Below the pieces are notes generated by a model. It was given only the letters and a program-made list of their open reading frames with translations. It made no database searches and was not told the origin of the DNA. A DNA stretch of 64,000 bases. Source: Piper betle (lineage: Eukaryota; Streptophyta; Magnoliopsida; Piperales; Piperaceae). Positions 1 through 8,743 of the stretch are shown piece by piece. The stretch is from positions 1 to 64,000 of the forward strand of contig JAURVB010013258.1 of assembly GCA_033002965.1 (NCBI GenBank), read 5' to 3'. Position numbers and translations under genes: made by a program. Numbering within the stretch: the first letter of the stretch is position 1; each line of letters begins with the position of its first letter.

Positions 1-402
1 AGGCGGTGGCGGAGGGCCCATGGGCGCTACTGGCTCTCCTTGCGCCTCTTCATCCATGGTTGGTCTCTTCTCTGCTCTAGCCACTGATAGAGCTATCTGT
101 CTGAGCTCTCTCCTAAATTCCTCCTGATTCTGCTGCATTTGCATCTGAACCTCAACTAGCCTAGCTATCGCAGCATCCCTTTCCTGTCGACTACTCCCAC
201 TGCGGTGACTGTCGCGTCGACTGTCTCGGCGATGACTCTCCGTGCGACGACTAGCTGATACCGGTACACTCGTCTCTGCTGGTGGCATGGTGGTCCTAGG
301 TCGACTGGAAGCTGTGTCACTGTGACCATGGTCGGGACTATCCTGTCTGACTACTGGAGGCGATGGGGTCCTGATCTGCGTCCGACGGGTCTGTGTCACC
401 AT
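1..402 (-). CDS. Gag N-terminal region of a gypsy-like element (family B), cut by the window edge
   Basis: Read on the minus strand, an ATG at 402-400 opens a frame that stays open for 134 codons to the window edge. The product starts MVTQTRRTQIR. It is rich in Ser, Arg, Pro and acidic residues, then has a Gln/Met/Glu-rich stretch (residues about 90-112, VEVQMQMQQNQEEF) that looks helical, and ends at the edge in a proline run. It lies 243 bp downstream of a tRNA-Met primer-binding site, where Gag of an LTR retrotransposon starts. No catalytic or zinc-knuckle motif is reached, so lineage cannot be fixed from this piece. Gag would form the virus-like particle. No stop or frameshift is visible, unlike the other coding remnants here, so this may be the youngest element in the window. 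Confidence 0.7.
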   Translation of the reverse strand, partial: MVTQTRRTQIRTPSPPVVRQDSPDHGHSDTASSRPRTTMPPAETSVPVSASRRTESHRRDSRRDSHRSGSSRQERDAAIARLVEVQMQMQQNQEEFRRELRQIALSVARAEKRPTMDEEAQGEPVAPMGPPPPP

Positions 403-570
403 CCTGTTTGTGTACCCTACTCTAATCTACTCACCCTGTCACACCACTGTTAGGTAAGAAAATCTGTGAACAAAAACATAAAGACAGAAAAATACCTGTC
501 GGTACAGCTCGGAGCAGCTTCGGCACACATGTAACCTGTAACGCATCTACCATCTTAATCAACCAAGGGT

Positions 571-661
571 TAGCTCTGATACCACTGTTGGTATCAGAGA
601 ACATATGCCAAGAGTTGGCTCTCACAGAACATATGCCAAGAGTTGGCTCTGATACCACTAT
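571..661 (-). repeat. Duplicated and inverted PBS sequence in the leader
   Basis: The leader holds two tandem copies of a 28-bp segment (601-628 and 629-656 in plus-strand terms), each with the block AACATATGCCAAGAGTTGGC. Next to them is an inverted pair, CTCTGATACC (574-583) and GGTATCAGAG (590-599), both derived from the PBS sequence. So there are extra PBS-like cores in both orientations within 90 bp of the LTR. Confidence 0.75.
645..657 (-). promoter_or_regulatory. Primer-binding site, initiator tRNA-Met type
   Basis: The minus-strand sequence is TGGTATCAGAGCC, the usual match to the 3' end of plant initiator tRNA-Met. It begins four bases after the LTR end at 662. It fixes the orientation of element B and identifies this LTR as the 5' one. 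Confidence 0.85.
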
Positions 662-1545
662 TGTAACACCCCGTTTCGGCTCACCCGTGAACCGACCCGG
701 AAATGTCACCGGCGACCGAACCGTTCGTTAATCTACTAGATTCGGTTAAGCCAACCCGGATCTACTCTCGGCGTCTCAAGATGGAGATGCAAATATGAAA
801 TGCATGAATGGGAATGATTGGGTTCTAACGTGAGTCCTACATGCATGCTATGATGTACAAGCAAAATAAGACAAAACAACAAATGAAAAACCAAAAGAAA
901 ATATATACTATTTTATGAAAATACGATAACGCATAACAATCTATCATGACATTAAATCATTATCTCATTCGTTTTTACCCGAGCCGAGTCTGAACTCCAA
1001 GGCTCACTACTCATTCATATTTATCAGTTCGTTTCATAACAAGTAATTCATTCACGCGAACACATCAAAATTATCATTTACATAACAATAACACACCATT
1101 ATTATACATACGTTACACGCGGCAGGTACATGTGTGCGCGGTTCCATGCTGCTCCTCCGCAGTCCCGACAGCTTTCATCGCTCGCATTCCTCACCTACAT
1201 ATATATAGAAAAACCGTCAGTAACGAGTGTTACCGGCCCGAAAAATAACTAATATCAATCTGGCACAGGAGAGCAAACTCTCCTGTTGAATCAAAACCAT
1301 ATACTTCCTCGAGAACTCTCATCAGGACACACATGGGAGCCGTCGCCATCGGGTTGACAGCGTCCCCCTTTCTTTCTCATTCTCATACCTTGGCGATTTC
1401 TCTATCACTTCTCGCATCAAATTTCATTCCTTACCGCCCTCTGCACCTTCCATATTACTCCTGGCCTTGAGCACAAAGGCCAAGCACTATCAGGCAGTCG
1501 CCTTCAGTACCCTTTGAACCAAAAGTCTAGACATGTAAAGACCCG

Positions 1546-1547
<2 letters not shown>

Positions 1548-1589
<42 letters not shown>
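1548..1589. repeat. (TA)n microsatellite near the start of the solo A LTR
   Basis: About 42 bp of uninterrupted TA dinucleotides lie between the LTR start and the family-A motif TTCGACGCGGT. A similar TA run sits at the matching place in the A LTR ending at 62821. Confidence 0.95.
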
Positions 1590-1591
<2 letters not shown>

Positions 1592-1880
1592 GACGCGGTG
1601 GGATCGAACGTTGGTATCCATGAATTTGTTTAAATTATTTACCCGCTACCAGGTTAATTATTAATTACCCGGTCAAGTGGAAAGTATTAGTTAACCGGTT
1701 AAGTATTTTTACCCGGTTAAGTAAACCATACAATTTAACCGTTTAAACTAGTAAAGTGAACCATACCATTTAAGAGGTTGAGTGAAAAGGTTAAGTGAAC
1801 CGTGTTAATTACCCAATTACCCGGTTAAAGGAATTATGGTGAAAGGGTGCTTCCACAAACCCTAGCCGTCATTTATTCTT

Positions 1881-1888
1881 TATAAAAG
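1881..1888 (+). promoter_or_regulatory. TATA box candidate in the solo A LTR
   Basis: TATAAAAG lies 18-30 bp after the family-A motif CCTAGCCGTCATTT and just before a CT-poor tandem repeat. The sister A LTRs keep the CCTAGCTGTCATTT motif (near 8888 and 12141) but have T-rich or TAATTTTGA sequence instead of TATAAAA. The promoter assignment is inferred. Confidence 0.45.
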
Positions 1889-1890
1889 GA

Positions 1891-2058
1891 GAAGGGGTCG
1901 TTGAACCTAGGAAATACCAATGGATGATGGGGTGTGAGAATTTAATGAAGGGGTCGTTGAACCTAGGAAATACCAATGGATGATGGGGTGTGAGAATTTA
2001 ATGAAGGGGTCGTTGAACCTAGGAAATACCAATGGATGATGGGGTATGAGAATTTAAT
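1891..2058. repeat. Three tandem copies of a 56-bp unit
   Basis: Copies start at 1891, 1947 and 2003, each beginning GAAGGGGTCGTTGAACCTAG. The first two are nearly identical, and the third diverges at its end (GGGGTATGAG, then AGGGAATGG). The array is specific to this LTR copy. Confidence 0.92.
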
Positions 2059-2359
2059 GGAGGGAATGGTTGAAGTGTATATATATGCAGGAGGAGGGAG
2101 TATTTCATCCCTCATCTCCGTCCCAGGCGACCTCCCCATTACTGTATTAGGGTTCACGGGTCACAGTCAGACGTAATCACAAATCAGGTACGTATAATAG
2201 ATAGAACATCATACTTTCCTTGTTGGTAGCCTAGGTCGGCCTGAGCCCAGATTCGACTACCATGCACCGAGTGCAACCGGGGTCAATGAATTGACTCAGT
2301 CCGACACTGGGTCGTGTTATGTACGTGAATTTTGTAATGCATCGACATTGTTTTGGAGT

Positions 2360-2885
2360 AGTGATAGCCACCCCATAAAAAGGCTACGGCCGGGGTGAGT
2401 GAGGCACAGCGATTCCTCCATCGCACTGGAGTGCAGTGATAGCCGCCCCATAAAAAGGCTACGGCCGGGGTGTGTGAGGCACTGGCACTGGAGTGCAGTG
2501 ATAGCCGCCCCATAAAAAGGCTACGGCTGGGGTGTGTGAGGCACTGGCACTAGAATTGGTAGTGAGAGCTTCCCCACAAATGGGGCATAGCAATCACCTG
2601 AGTGCAGTGATAGCCGCCCCACAAAAAGGCTACGGTCGGGGTGTGCAAGGCATTGGCACTGGAGTGCAGTGATAGCCTCCCCATAAAAAGGCTACGGCTG
2701 GGGTGTGCGAGGCACTGGCACTAGAATTGGTAGTGAGAGCTTCCCCACAAACGGGGCATAGCAATCACCCGAGTGCAGTGATAGCTACCCCACAAAAAGG
2801 CTACGGCCGGGGTGTGCGAGGCACTGGCACTGGAGACGGTAGTGGTAGCCTCCCCACAAAAAAGGCTACGGCCGGGGTGTGCGGA
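2360..2885. repeat. Composite minisatellite of two hairpin-containing unit types
   Basis: Type I units contain TAGCC, then CCCCATAAAAA-like sequence, then GGCTACGGCCGGGGTG. TAGCC and GGCTA are inverted copies. Type I cores start near 2365, 2440, 2502, 2611, 2673, 2782 and 2846. Type II units (near 2566 and 2747) contain CTTCCCCACAAATGGGGC, in which CCCC and GGGG can pair. Units are joined by GGCACTGGCACTGGAGTGCAGTGA-like linkers. The type I to type II block repeats with a period of about 171 bp (2502 to 2673), a higher-order unit. Open frames across it are by-products of the periodicity. Confidence 0.88.
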
Positions 2886-3023
2886 TCACAGCGGATACCT
2901 CCTCCGCATTGTTTTGGAGTATAGCGGAATCGCTCCACCGCATATTAAAATAAACATAAGGAAATAGTGGAATGTACTTGTCTTGTTTTATCTATTATAC
3001 TACTTAGTGTTGTAATCACTAAC

Positions 3024-3046
3024 GCGGAATTGCCTCCGCAGGTATG
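3024..3046 (+). other. Conserved A-LTR hairpin ending in a splice-donor-like CAG|GT
   Basis: GCGGA (3024-3028) and TCCGC (3035-3039) are a perfect inverted pair around ATTGCC, followed at once by AG|GTATG. The block recurs in the other A LTRs: degraded at 11175, at 14302, perfect at 57787-57802 on the minus strand, and weaker near 61066 on the minus strand. Its role is unknown. Confidence 0.5.
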
Positions 3047-4099
3047 CAGATACGAGATTAGGTGATTGACATCCAGAGTATGGAGCAAAATAAATATGAG
3101 GACTCCTTTTTTATTTAATTGAGAAATAAGTGTGGCTGCTGGGAAACGGTCCAAAACGTGTGGGATCTTTATATATGTTTTTGTTAAATAAAAAATGTTA
3201 GTCATATTTGCTTAATTGTGAGTAACACCTGGCCAGCTAGGCCCACAATATAATGAAAAATGGTGGGTCGTTACAAGACATGCGCTGCATTGCAGTACCC
3301 GTAAACCTCCACACTTCTCCGAGTTTGAGGAACTCAAAGGTGGAGTTGTTCGGATCCTCCGAGAACAAAGTGGGTTCTCCCCAGCTCTAGAGCCCGCTAT
3401 TCCGGGCACACGCCATATCTGAAGACGTGGCCGCAAGTAACCCTCATCCCATCTCTCACCGAAAACGCAAAAACTATACATATATTGGCTTGGGTTGGGA
3501 TTTATACAATAGGCCCGAAGGCAACTTGATTTGGATCTGAAGTTCAAAAACAAACTCGAGGGATCTCATCCTCCAGGGTTATTAATCCGAAAAAACTGTT
3601 GGCTAAATGGCCCGAGTTAAATGGGATCTGATAAAATGCCACTTAACTCGTCCTGCACATGATAAATCAAATATACAATAGAGTAGCATAAAATAGAGAA
3701 CGAGTCCTAAACGGACCTGGTAGAAGCTCCAAACAGGTCCACGCGCCTAGGCGGCGAGCTCCTACACAGTACCTACACAATCAAACTAAAAACTAACGCC
3801 CGCATGGTGAATCACACATCCAATAGCATGCACGCACAATTAACACAATCACGCATCAATCAACACACATTAACCTATATCAATTCTAGCAAGTCTACTT
3901 AGGATAGTTTGCATTAGATCATGATAATTACCTAGTTACCCTAATTAGTTTCTTAGCCTCCATTTTTAACACCACTCAATCAAGCAAATTTCACATTTTA
4001 TTCTTAATCAAATCTACATTTATATATATTATTATAACATACAATTCACCAATCCTATCATGCAATTCTAATAATCAATACTTTCAAATAATCAAATTA

Positions 4100-4790
4100 A
4101 AATAAATTATACCTCGCGTCGTTGAAAATCGGCGACGGCTAGGGTTTCTGTTTCGTGGCTCGAAACTTGAATTCGGCACCTAGCGGCGTCCGAAGTCCGA
4201 TCAGATTGGACCAGGTGCGTTTGGTGGATGATCCGGCGAATTTCCCACGAATGCAAATTTCCCGCGGTTCCGGCGAGTGTCGGCCGTTTTTGGCGACGAT
4301 TTGGGACGCAGCAATCAGGGGGTCTGTCGGCACCAGCTCGACGAGCTTGGTCCGATGGCGGTGTCAAACAAGGTAATCGAGGCGGCGATGGCCATCGCCG
4401 GCGGCGTTGAAAACGGGCGGCGGCGGCGGTGTGCTCCGATCGGGGCTCCGGCCGGCCTCGATGGCAGTCGAGAGGATGGGGGAAACGTCGGCAACGGCGA
4501 GGGGGTGGTCATCGGGGTAACAGTGGCAGCGGAGTGGCCCGGACGGTGGCGAATCACCTAGGGTGCGCGTCGCAGATCGTGGGGCGATTCTGGCGTCGTG
4601 GCGGAGAGGCGGTGGCCGGGGTGGGTCGTGGCGGCACGGCGACTGCACGGTGGGGCGGGGCTGCGTCGATTGACGGCAGCATGGCGTCGGCGGCGGCGGT
4701 GGCGACGCCGAGAACGAGGGGCTGCGGCAGCTAGGGTTTTGGAAGGGAAGGTGTCGGGGAAGATGAAGGGGCGTGCGATGACATTTTTGT
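4100..4790. other. CpG-rich block inside the B LTR
   Basis: This part is strongly GC- and CpG-rich, with many GGCGGCGG runs, in an otherwise AT-rich LTR. Overlapping open frames exist on both strands, but none resembles a known domain. The matching block in the plus-strand B LTR starts near 11505 and is truncated. The placements in the intron copies (about 32220-32990 and 34960-35540) are less CpG-rich. I treat it as LTR sequence, not a gene. Confidence 0.6.
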
Positions 4791-5361
4791 AAATTAAACT
4801 TTACTCGACTCCGACTCGAGTTAATAATAATAACTATCTACTAATAAATCCTAAAAAAAATCCAAAAAAAATTGGGAAAAATCCCTTAAAATCAAATGAA
4901 CACAACAACATCCAAATGACATGTTCTATAATTAATAACCCACCCAAACTCACCTATATCGCGTCCTAATTCGTTATTCGGCCCTAAAAATATTCTACGA
5001 TCAAATAAAAATAACAATCAATACTGCATACCTCCATATACTTGATAACCCATTTTTCATCATCTTTTTTGACGTTATCATCGTATACTTGAGCATACAT
5101 GACTCTCATCACTCATAACTCACAGCTGGCCTCAACTCAGCTCGCGGTCCATGAAGCTGACTCGACTCAAACCGACAAATGAACCGACTGGTTCACTCCC
5201 GTAAAACTCTGACTCGAGTCACGGGTTTTACAACCTAAGTCATAACTGAAAAAGAACATATTAATGAACCATGATGGGAACAATTTTCTACATTTCTGAT
5301 GGCAGGCATTCGTAGACAGTCAAACCGATCTACTTAGTCAAATTCGAACACAGAGAATGTA

Positions 5362-5777
5362 TTGGCCCATATCTTGACGGCCATACTGGGATTGGTCCAG
5401 GCTTCAGAAAATACAAATTCTGTGTTCCAAAATATTGTTCAGTGGTTACCGGGAGTGGTAGCAGGGAATGATGCCTCAAACTTAGCAGCGGGTCCCAGCA
5501 TCACCCCAAACGGTGGTCAGGGGAGTTTCCAAGGGCAGGTAGGATTAGCAGACCCGGGCAAAGGAAGGGAGTTCCCAACCCAGTGCTACTGGTCGTTCGA
5601 AAAGGGTTGCCACCAGCTGTTGATTATAGTGACCGTTGCACTGTGGAAAAGTTCAGAAAGAATGGAGCTGAGGTATTTATTGGAGGGATCGATCCAATGA
5701 AGGCGGAGAGCTGGATAGACATTACCGAAAAAGCGTTTAGGGCTCTATCTGTGCCCCACCACATTCCATCGACATGA
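5362..5777 (+). pseudogene. Gag remnant of the family A chromovirus
   Basis: A first frame runs from 5362 with MAHILTAILGLVQASENTNS. Gag similarity then continues in another frame from 5583. That part includes FRKNGAEVFIGG, then IDPMKAESWI and ITEKAFRALS, which match the retrotransposon Gag pattern of FxxxxPPxFxGGxDPxxAExWL followed by a helix. A frameshift near 5580 separates the two parts. The Gag C-terminus, zinc knuckle and protease are missing: similarity jumps near 5780-5805 to the segment just before reverse transcriptase, so a deletion of more than 1 kb is likely. The leader and start are shared with 63106-63489. Confidence 0.75.
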
Positions 5778-5805
5778 GATTTCTTCCATCATGTGAGCGG
5801 AATTT

Positions 5806-8633
5806 GTGGAAGCTTTCGACAGACAATATTTTCTAGAACATGTTGTCCACAAGAAAGCACTAGAGTTCACCATTGACCTAGCACCTAGAGTAACAGCAAT
5901 TTATAAAGCACCATACCGCATGGCTCAAGTAGATCTCAAGGAGTTAAAGAGTCAACTAGAAGAGTTGTTGCAGGCAGGTTTCATCCGACCAAGTAATTCA
6001 CCCTGGGGAGCCCCTGTTCTCCTTGTGAAGAAGAAATATAGATCACTTCTGCTATGTGTGGACTATCGACAACTCAATCAAGTGACAGTTAAGAATTGGT
6101 ACCCCTTATCAAGGATTGATGACTTGTTTGATGAGCTAAAAACAGCCAGAGTATTTTCTAAGATAGACTTGTGGTCTGGTTATCACCAGTTGCAAGTAAA
6201 GGAGTTAGACATACAAAAAACAGCTTTCCAAACACAATATGGGCATTATGAGTTTCTTGTTATGCCTTTTGGTCTAACAAATGCACCAGCGGCCTTTATG
6301 TCACTCATGAACATAGTATTTCATGCATACTTGGACAAGTTTATTATCGTGTTTTTTGACGACATTTTGGTCTATTCAAATAATGAAGAAGAGCACGTGG
6401 AGCACCTATCCATTACTCTTCAAGTGTAACTTCTGGTTGCCAAATTCACAAAGTGTAACTTCTGGTTGAAGGAGGTAAACTTCCTTGGTCATATTATCTC
6501 AAAGGCCGGAGTTGCAGTGGCTCCATTAAAAGTGAAAGCGGTCATTGATTGGCCACAACCTAAGTCAGTCACTGACATCAAGAGCTTTCTTAGCTTAGCG
6601 GGTTACTATAGGAAATTCATTAAAGACTTCTCCTAACTAGCATCGCCAATGACCAAACTCATAAGGAAGGGAGTCAAGTTCGAATGGAGTAGTAAGTTTG
6701 AAGAGAGTTTCCAGTCCCTAAAGAAGAGTCTAACAACTGCACCAGTCTTGACACTGCCAAATAGTAATGAAGGATTCGTAGTCTTCAGTGATGCGTACCT
6801 GTTGGGTTTAGGATGTGTCCTTATGCATGGAGGTAAAGTGGTGGCCTATGCCTCTCGTTAATTGAAGAATCATGAGCAAAATTATGCAACCCATGACTTG
6901 GAACTAGTAGCAGTGTTTTTTGCTCTGAAGATTTGGAGACACTACTTGTATGGAGCCCAGTTTGAAGTCTTCACTGACCACCAAAGTTTGAAGTATACCT
7001 TAACCTTCGACAGAGGCGGTAGATAGCATATTTGAAGGACTACAACTTCCAAATCTTATATCACCCAGGGAAACCGAATGTGTTAGAAGACGCGTTGAGT
7101 TGGAAGGGCAAGGTGGACAAAGGTCTGCAACTTGCTAGACTTTGGGCCACCCTGTGGAGTAACTAACAAGGTTACTGGCAAATTTGCTTATTTCCAATGA
7201 TTTGGTTGATCGTGTTAAGCTAGTACAAATGGGCAATGAGTTTCTGAATGAAGTGATGGACAAGACTCCTGACATTATAGTTGATTCCAATAGTGTGATC
7301 AGATTTAGAGGAACATTGTGTGTACTATCTTGGAGGAGGCTCATCGCTCAAAATTCTTGATACACCTTGGAGTTACTAAAATGTATCAGGATTTAAAACG
7401 ATCTTACTCGTGGATTGGGATGAAGAGGGATGTTGTGGATTTTGTCTCCAAGTGTCGGACTTACCAACAGATCAAAGCCCAACATCAACTATCTGGAGGA
7501 CTATTGCAACCGTTAGAAATACCGACTTGGAAATGGGAGTGTGTCACATGTGATTTTATTGCAAAGCTCCCAAGGACTTAGAAAAAGCATGACTCCATAT
7601 GGGTGGTTGTGGACCAACTAACTAAGGTAGCTCACTTCATCCCCACAAAATCAATGAGGACTACGGAATACCTGGCAGGATTGTATGTCGACAATATTGT
7701 CAAGTTACATGGAATTCCGAAGGAAAGAGTCTCCGACCGAGATCTCCTAATCACCTCACATTTCTGGGATGCTTTCCAAAAAGCCATGGGGACCTAAATC
7801 AAGCTGAGTACAACATATCATCCCCAAACTGATGGTCAGAGTGAGAGGACAATTCAAACTTTGGAAGATTTGTTGCTAGCTTGCATTCTTGACTAGGGAG
7901 GTGACTAGGAGAAACACTTAGCCTTGTTTGAATTTACCGACAATAACTCTTATCAAGCCAATATAGGGATGGTACCATTTGAAGCCTTATATGGTAGGCC
8001 TTGCAGGTCTCCATCGTGTTGGCTAGAGTCTACTGAAACAGTTATAGACGGGCAAGAGATGGTGAGGGAAGCAAGTGAAAAAGTCAAACTCAATATGCAA
8101 AGGCTTAAGACAGCTCAGGGTCGATAGAAGAGTTATGTTGATACTCGAAGGAGGGACCTAGAGTTCCAAGTTGGGGAGTTTGTGTACCTAAAGACATCTC
8201 CTAGGAAGGGGGTGATCAGGTTTAGAACATCAGGGAAGTTGAAGCGAAGATTCATAGGACCGTTCCCAATCCTGGATCGAGTTGGAAATTGTGAATATAG
8301 ACTAGCATTGCCACCAAGCATAGTTGAGGTACACAATGTTTTCCATGTGTCAATGCTAAAGATATATGTACGGGATGAAGATCATATAATCACAAATTTT
8401 GAAGACTTAGAGCTACAATCAAATTTAACCTACAATAAAAGGCTGATTCACATCATGGCAAGAGAAATAAAGACACTTAGGAACAAGGAAATTCCTTTGA
8501 TAAAAAGTATTGTGGAAAAATCAGGGGTTAGAGGAAGCTACATGGATTGTGGAAAAATCAGGGTTCAGAGGAAGCTACATGGGAGACTGAACAAGAAATG
8601 GCAAGGAAATACCCTGGCCTATTCGTGGCATAA
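5806..8633 (+). pseudogene. Pol remnant: reverse transcriptase, RNase H, integrase and chromodomain
   Basis: Almost all similarity lies in one frame, broken by stops at 6427, 6634, 6859 and 7795 (TAA) and 7579, 7894, 7906 and 8125 (TAG). RT (about 5860-6420) has the [24 protein letters not shown] and [11 protein letters not shown] blocks, and FFDD at the active site (about 6352-6363). RNase H follows, with YYRKFIKDFS before it and FTDHQSLKY near 6975. Frameshifts or deletions lie at 7005-7320. The integrase zinc finger has lost its last Cys (CRTY). The DDE residues remain visible in CDFIAKL, SDRDLL and [11 protein letters not shown]. The GPF segment is at about 8240-8350. The chromodomain (about 8395-8630) is shifted by a 37-bp tandem duplication at 8509-8582; the expected frame then reaches a stop at 8631 after a KYPGLF-like tail typical of Tekay. 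Confidence 0.9.
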
Positions 8634-8730
8634 AATTCATATAATTGTAGTAGCTTGAACCGATCCCGAAGATAAATTTAATCATGATTGTCATGTTACC
8701 GTTATAATATTTCGGGGACGAAATATTTCT

Positions 8731-8743
8731 AAGTTGAGGGGAT
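8731..8743 (+). promoter_or_regulatory. Polypurine tract of the A element
   Basis: AAGTTGAGGGGAT lies directly before the 3' LTR start and after the block TTTCGGGGACGAAAT, which is the usual context at the 3' end of Tekay elements. The same GGGGACGAAAT-PPT layout precedes the short LTR at 63876. Confidence 0.75.

Larger units (their letters stand above)
1534..3275 (+). mobile_element. Solo LTR of family A nested in the B 5' LTR
   Basis: It begins TGTAAAG (1534) and ends GTCGTTACA (3275), and is flanked by a perfect 5-bp duplication AGACA (1529-1533 and 3276-3280). A related B LTR at about 31280 shows the unoccupied site (TCTAGACATCTGCTGC), which confirms the insertion point. There are no internal sequences, so it is a solo LTR left by LTR-LTR recombination. 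It is shorter than the other A LTRs (1742 bp against about 2.7 kb) and carries its own tandem repeats. Confidence 0.92.
1..5232 (-). mobile_element. Family B LTR retrotransposon, minus strand, 5' part only
   Basis: On the minus strand the order is 5' LTR (5232 down to 662), PBS (657-645), leader and gag start (402 to 1). The body and 3' LTR lie left of the window. The LTR starts TGTAAAACCC and ends GGGGTGTTACA in sense orientation. The right boundary abuts the gag leader of a plus-strand family A element at 5233, so B inserted into A. The candidate target duplication is ACCTA at 5233-5237; its partner is outside the window. A solo LTR of family A lies inside the 5' LTR. Confidence 0.8.
662..5232 (-). 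repeat. 5' LTR of the family B element, interrupted by a solo A LTR
   Basis: Ends are TGTAACACCCCG at 662 and GGGTTTTACA at 5232 on the plus strand. After removing the 1742-bp nested LTR and its duplicated 5 bp, the LTR is about 2.8 kb. That agrees with the related copies at 30326-33457 and 29742-35963. It has an AT-rich half and a strongly CpG-rich block near 4100-4790. The same family occurs in plus orientation at 11501-15061 and as a fragment at 56598-57071. Confidence 0.82.

Noticed and set aside
4107..4792. Several overlapping open frames on both strands in GC-rich DNA
   Set aside because: They lie in the CpG-rich part of a B LTR, where stops are rare by composition; no domain or codon bias is seen and other B copies do not keep the frames.
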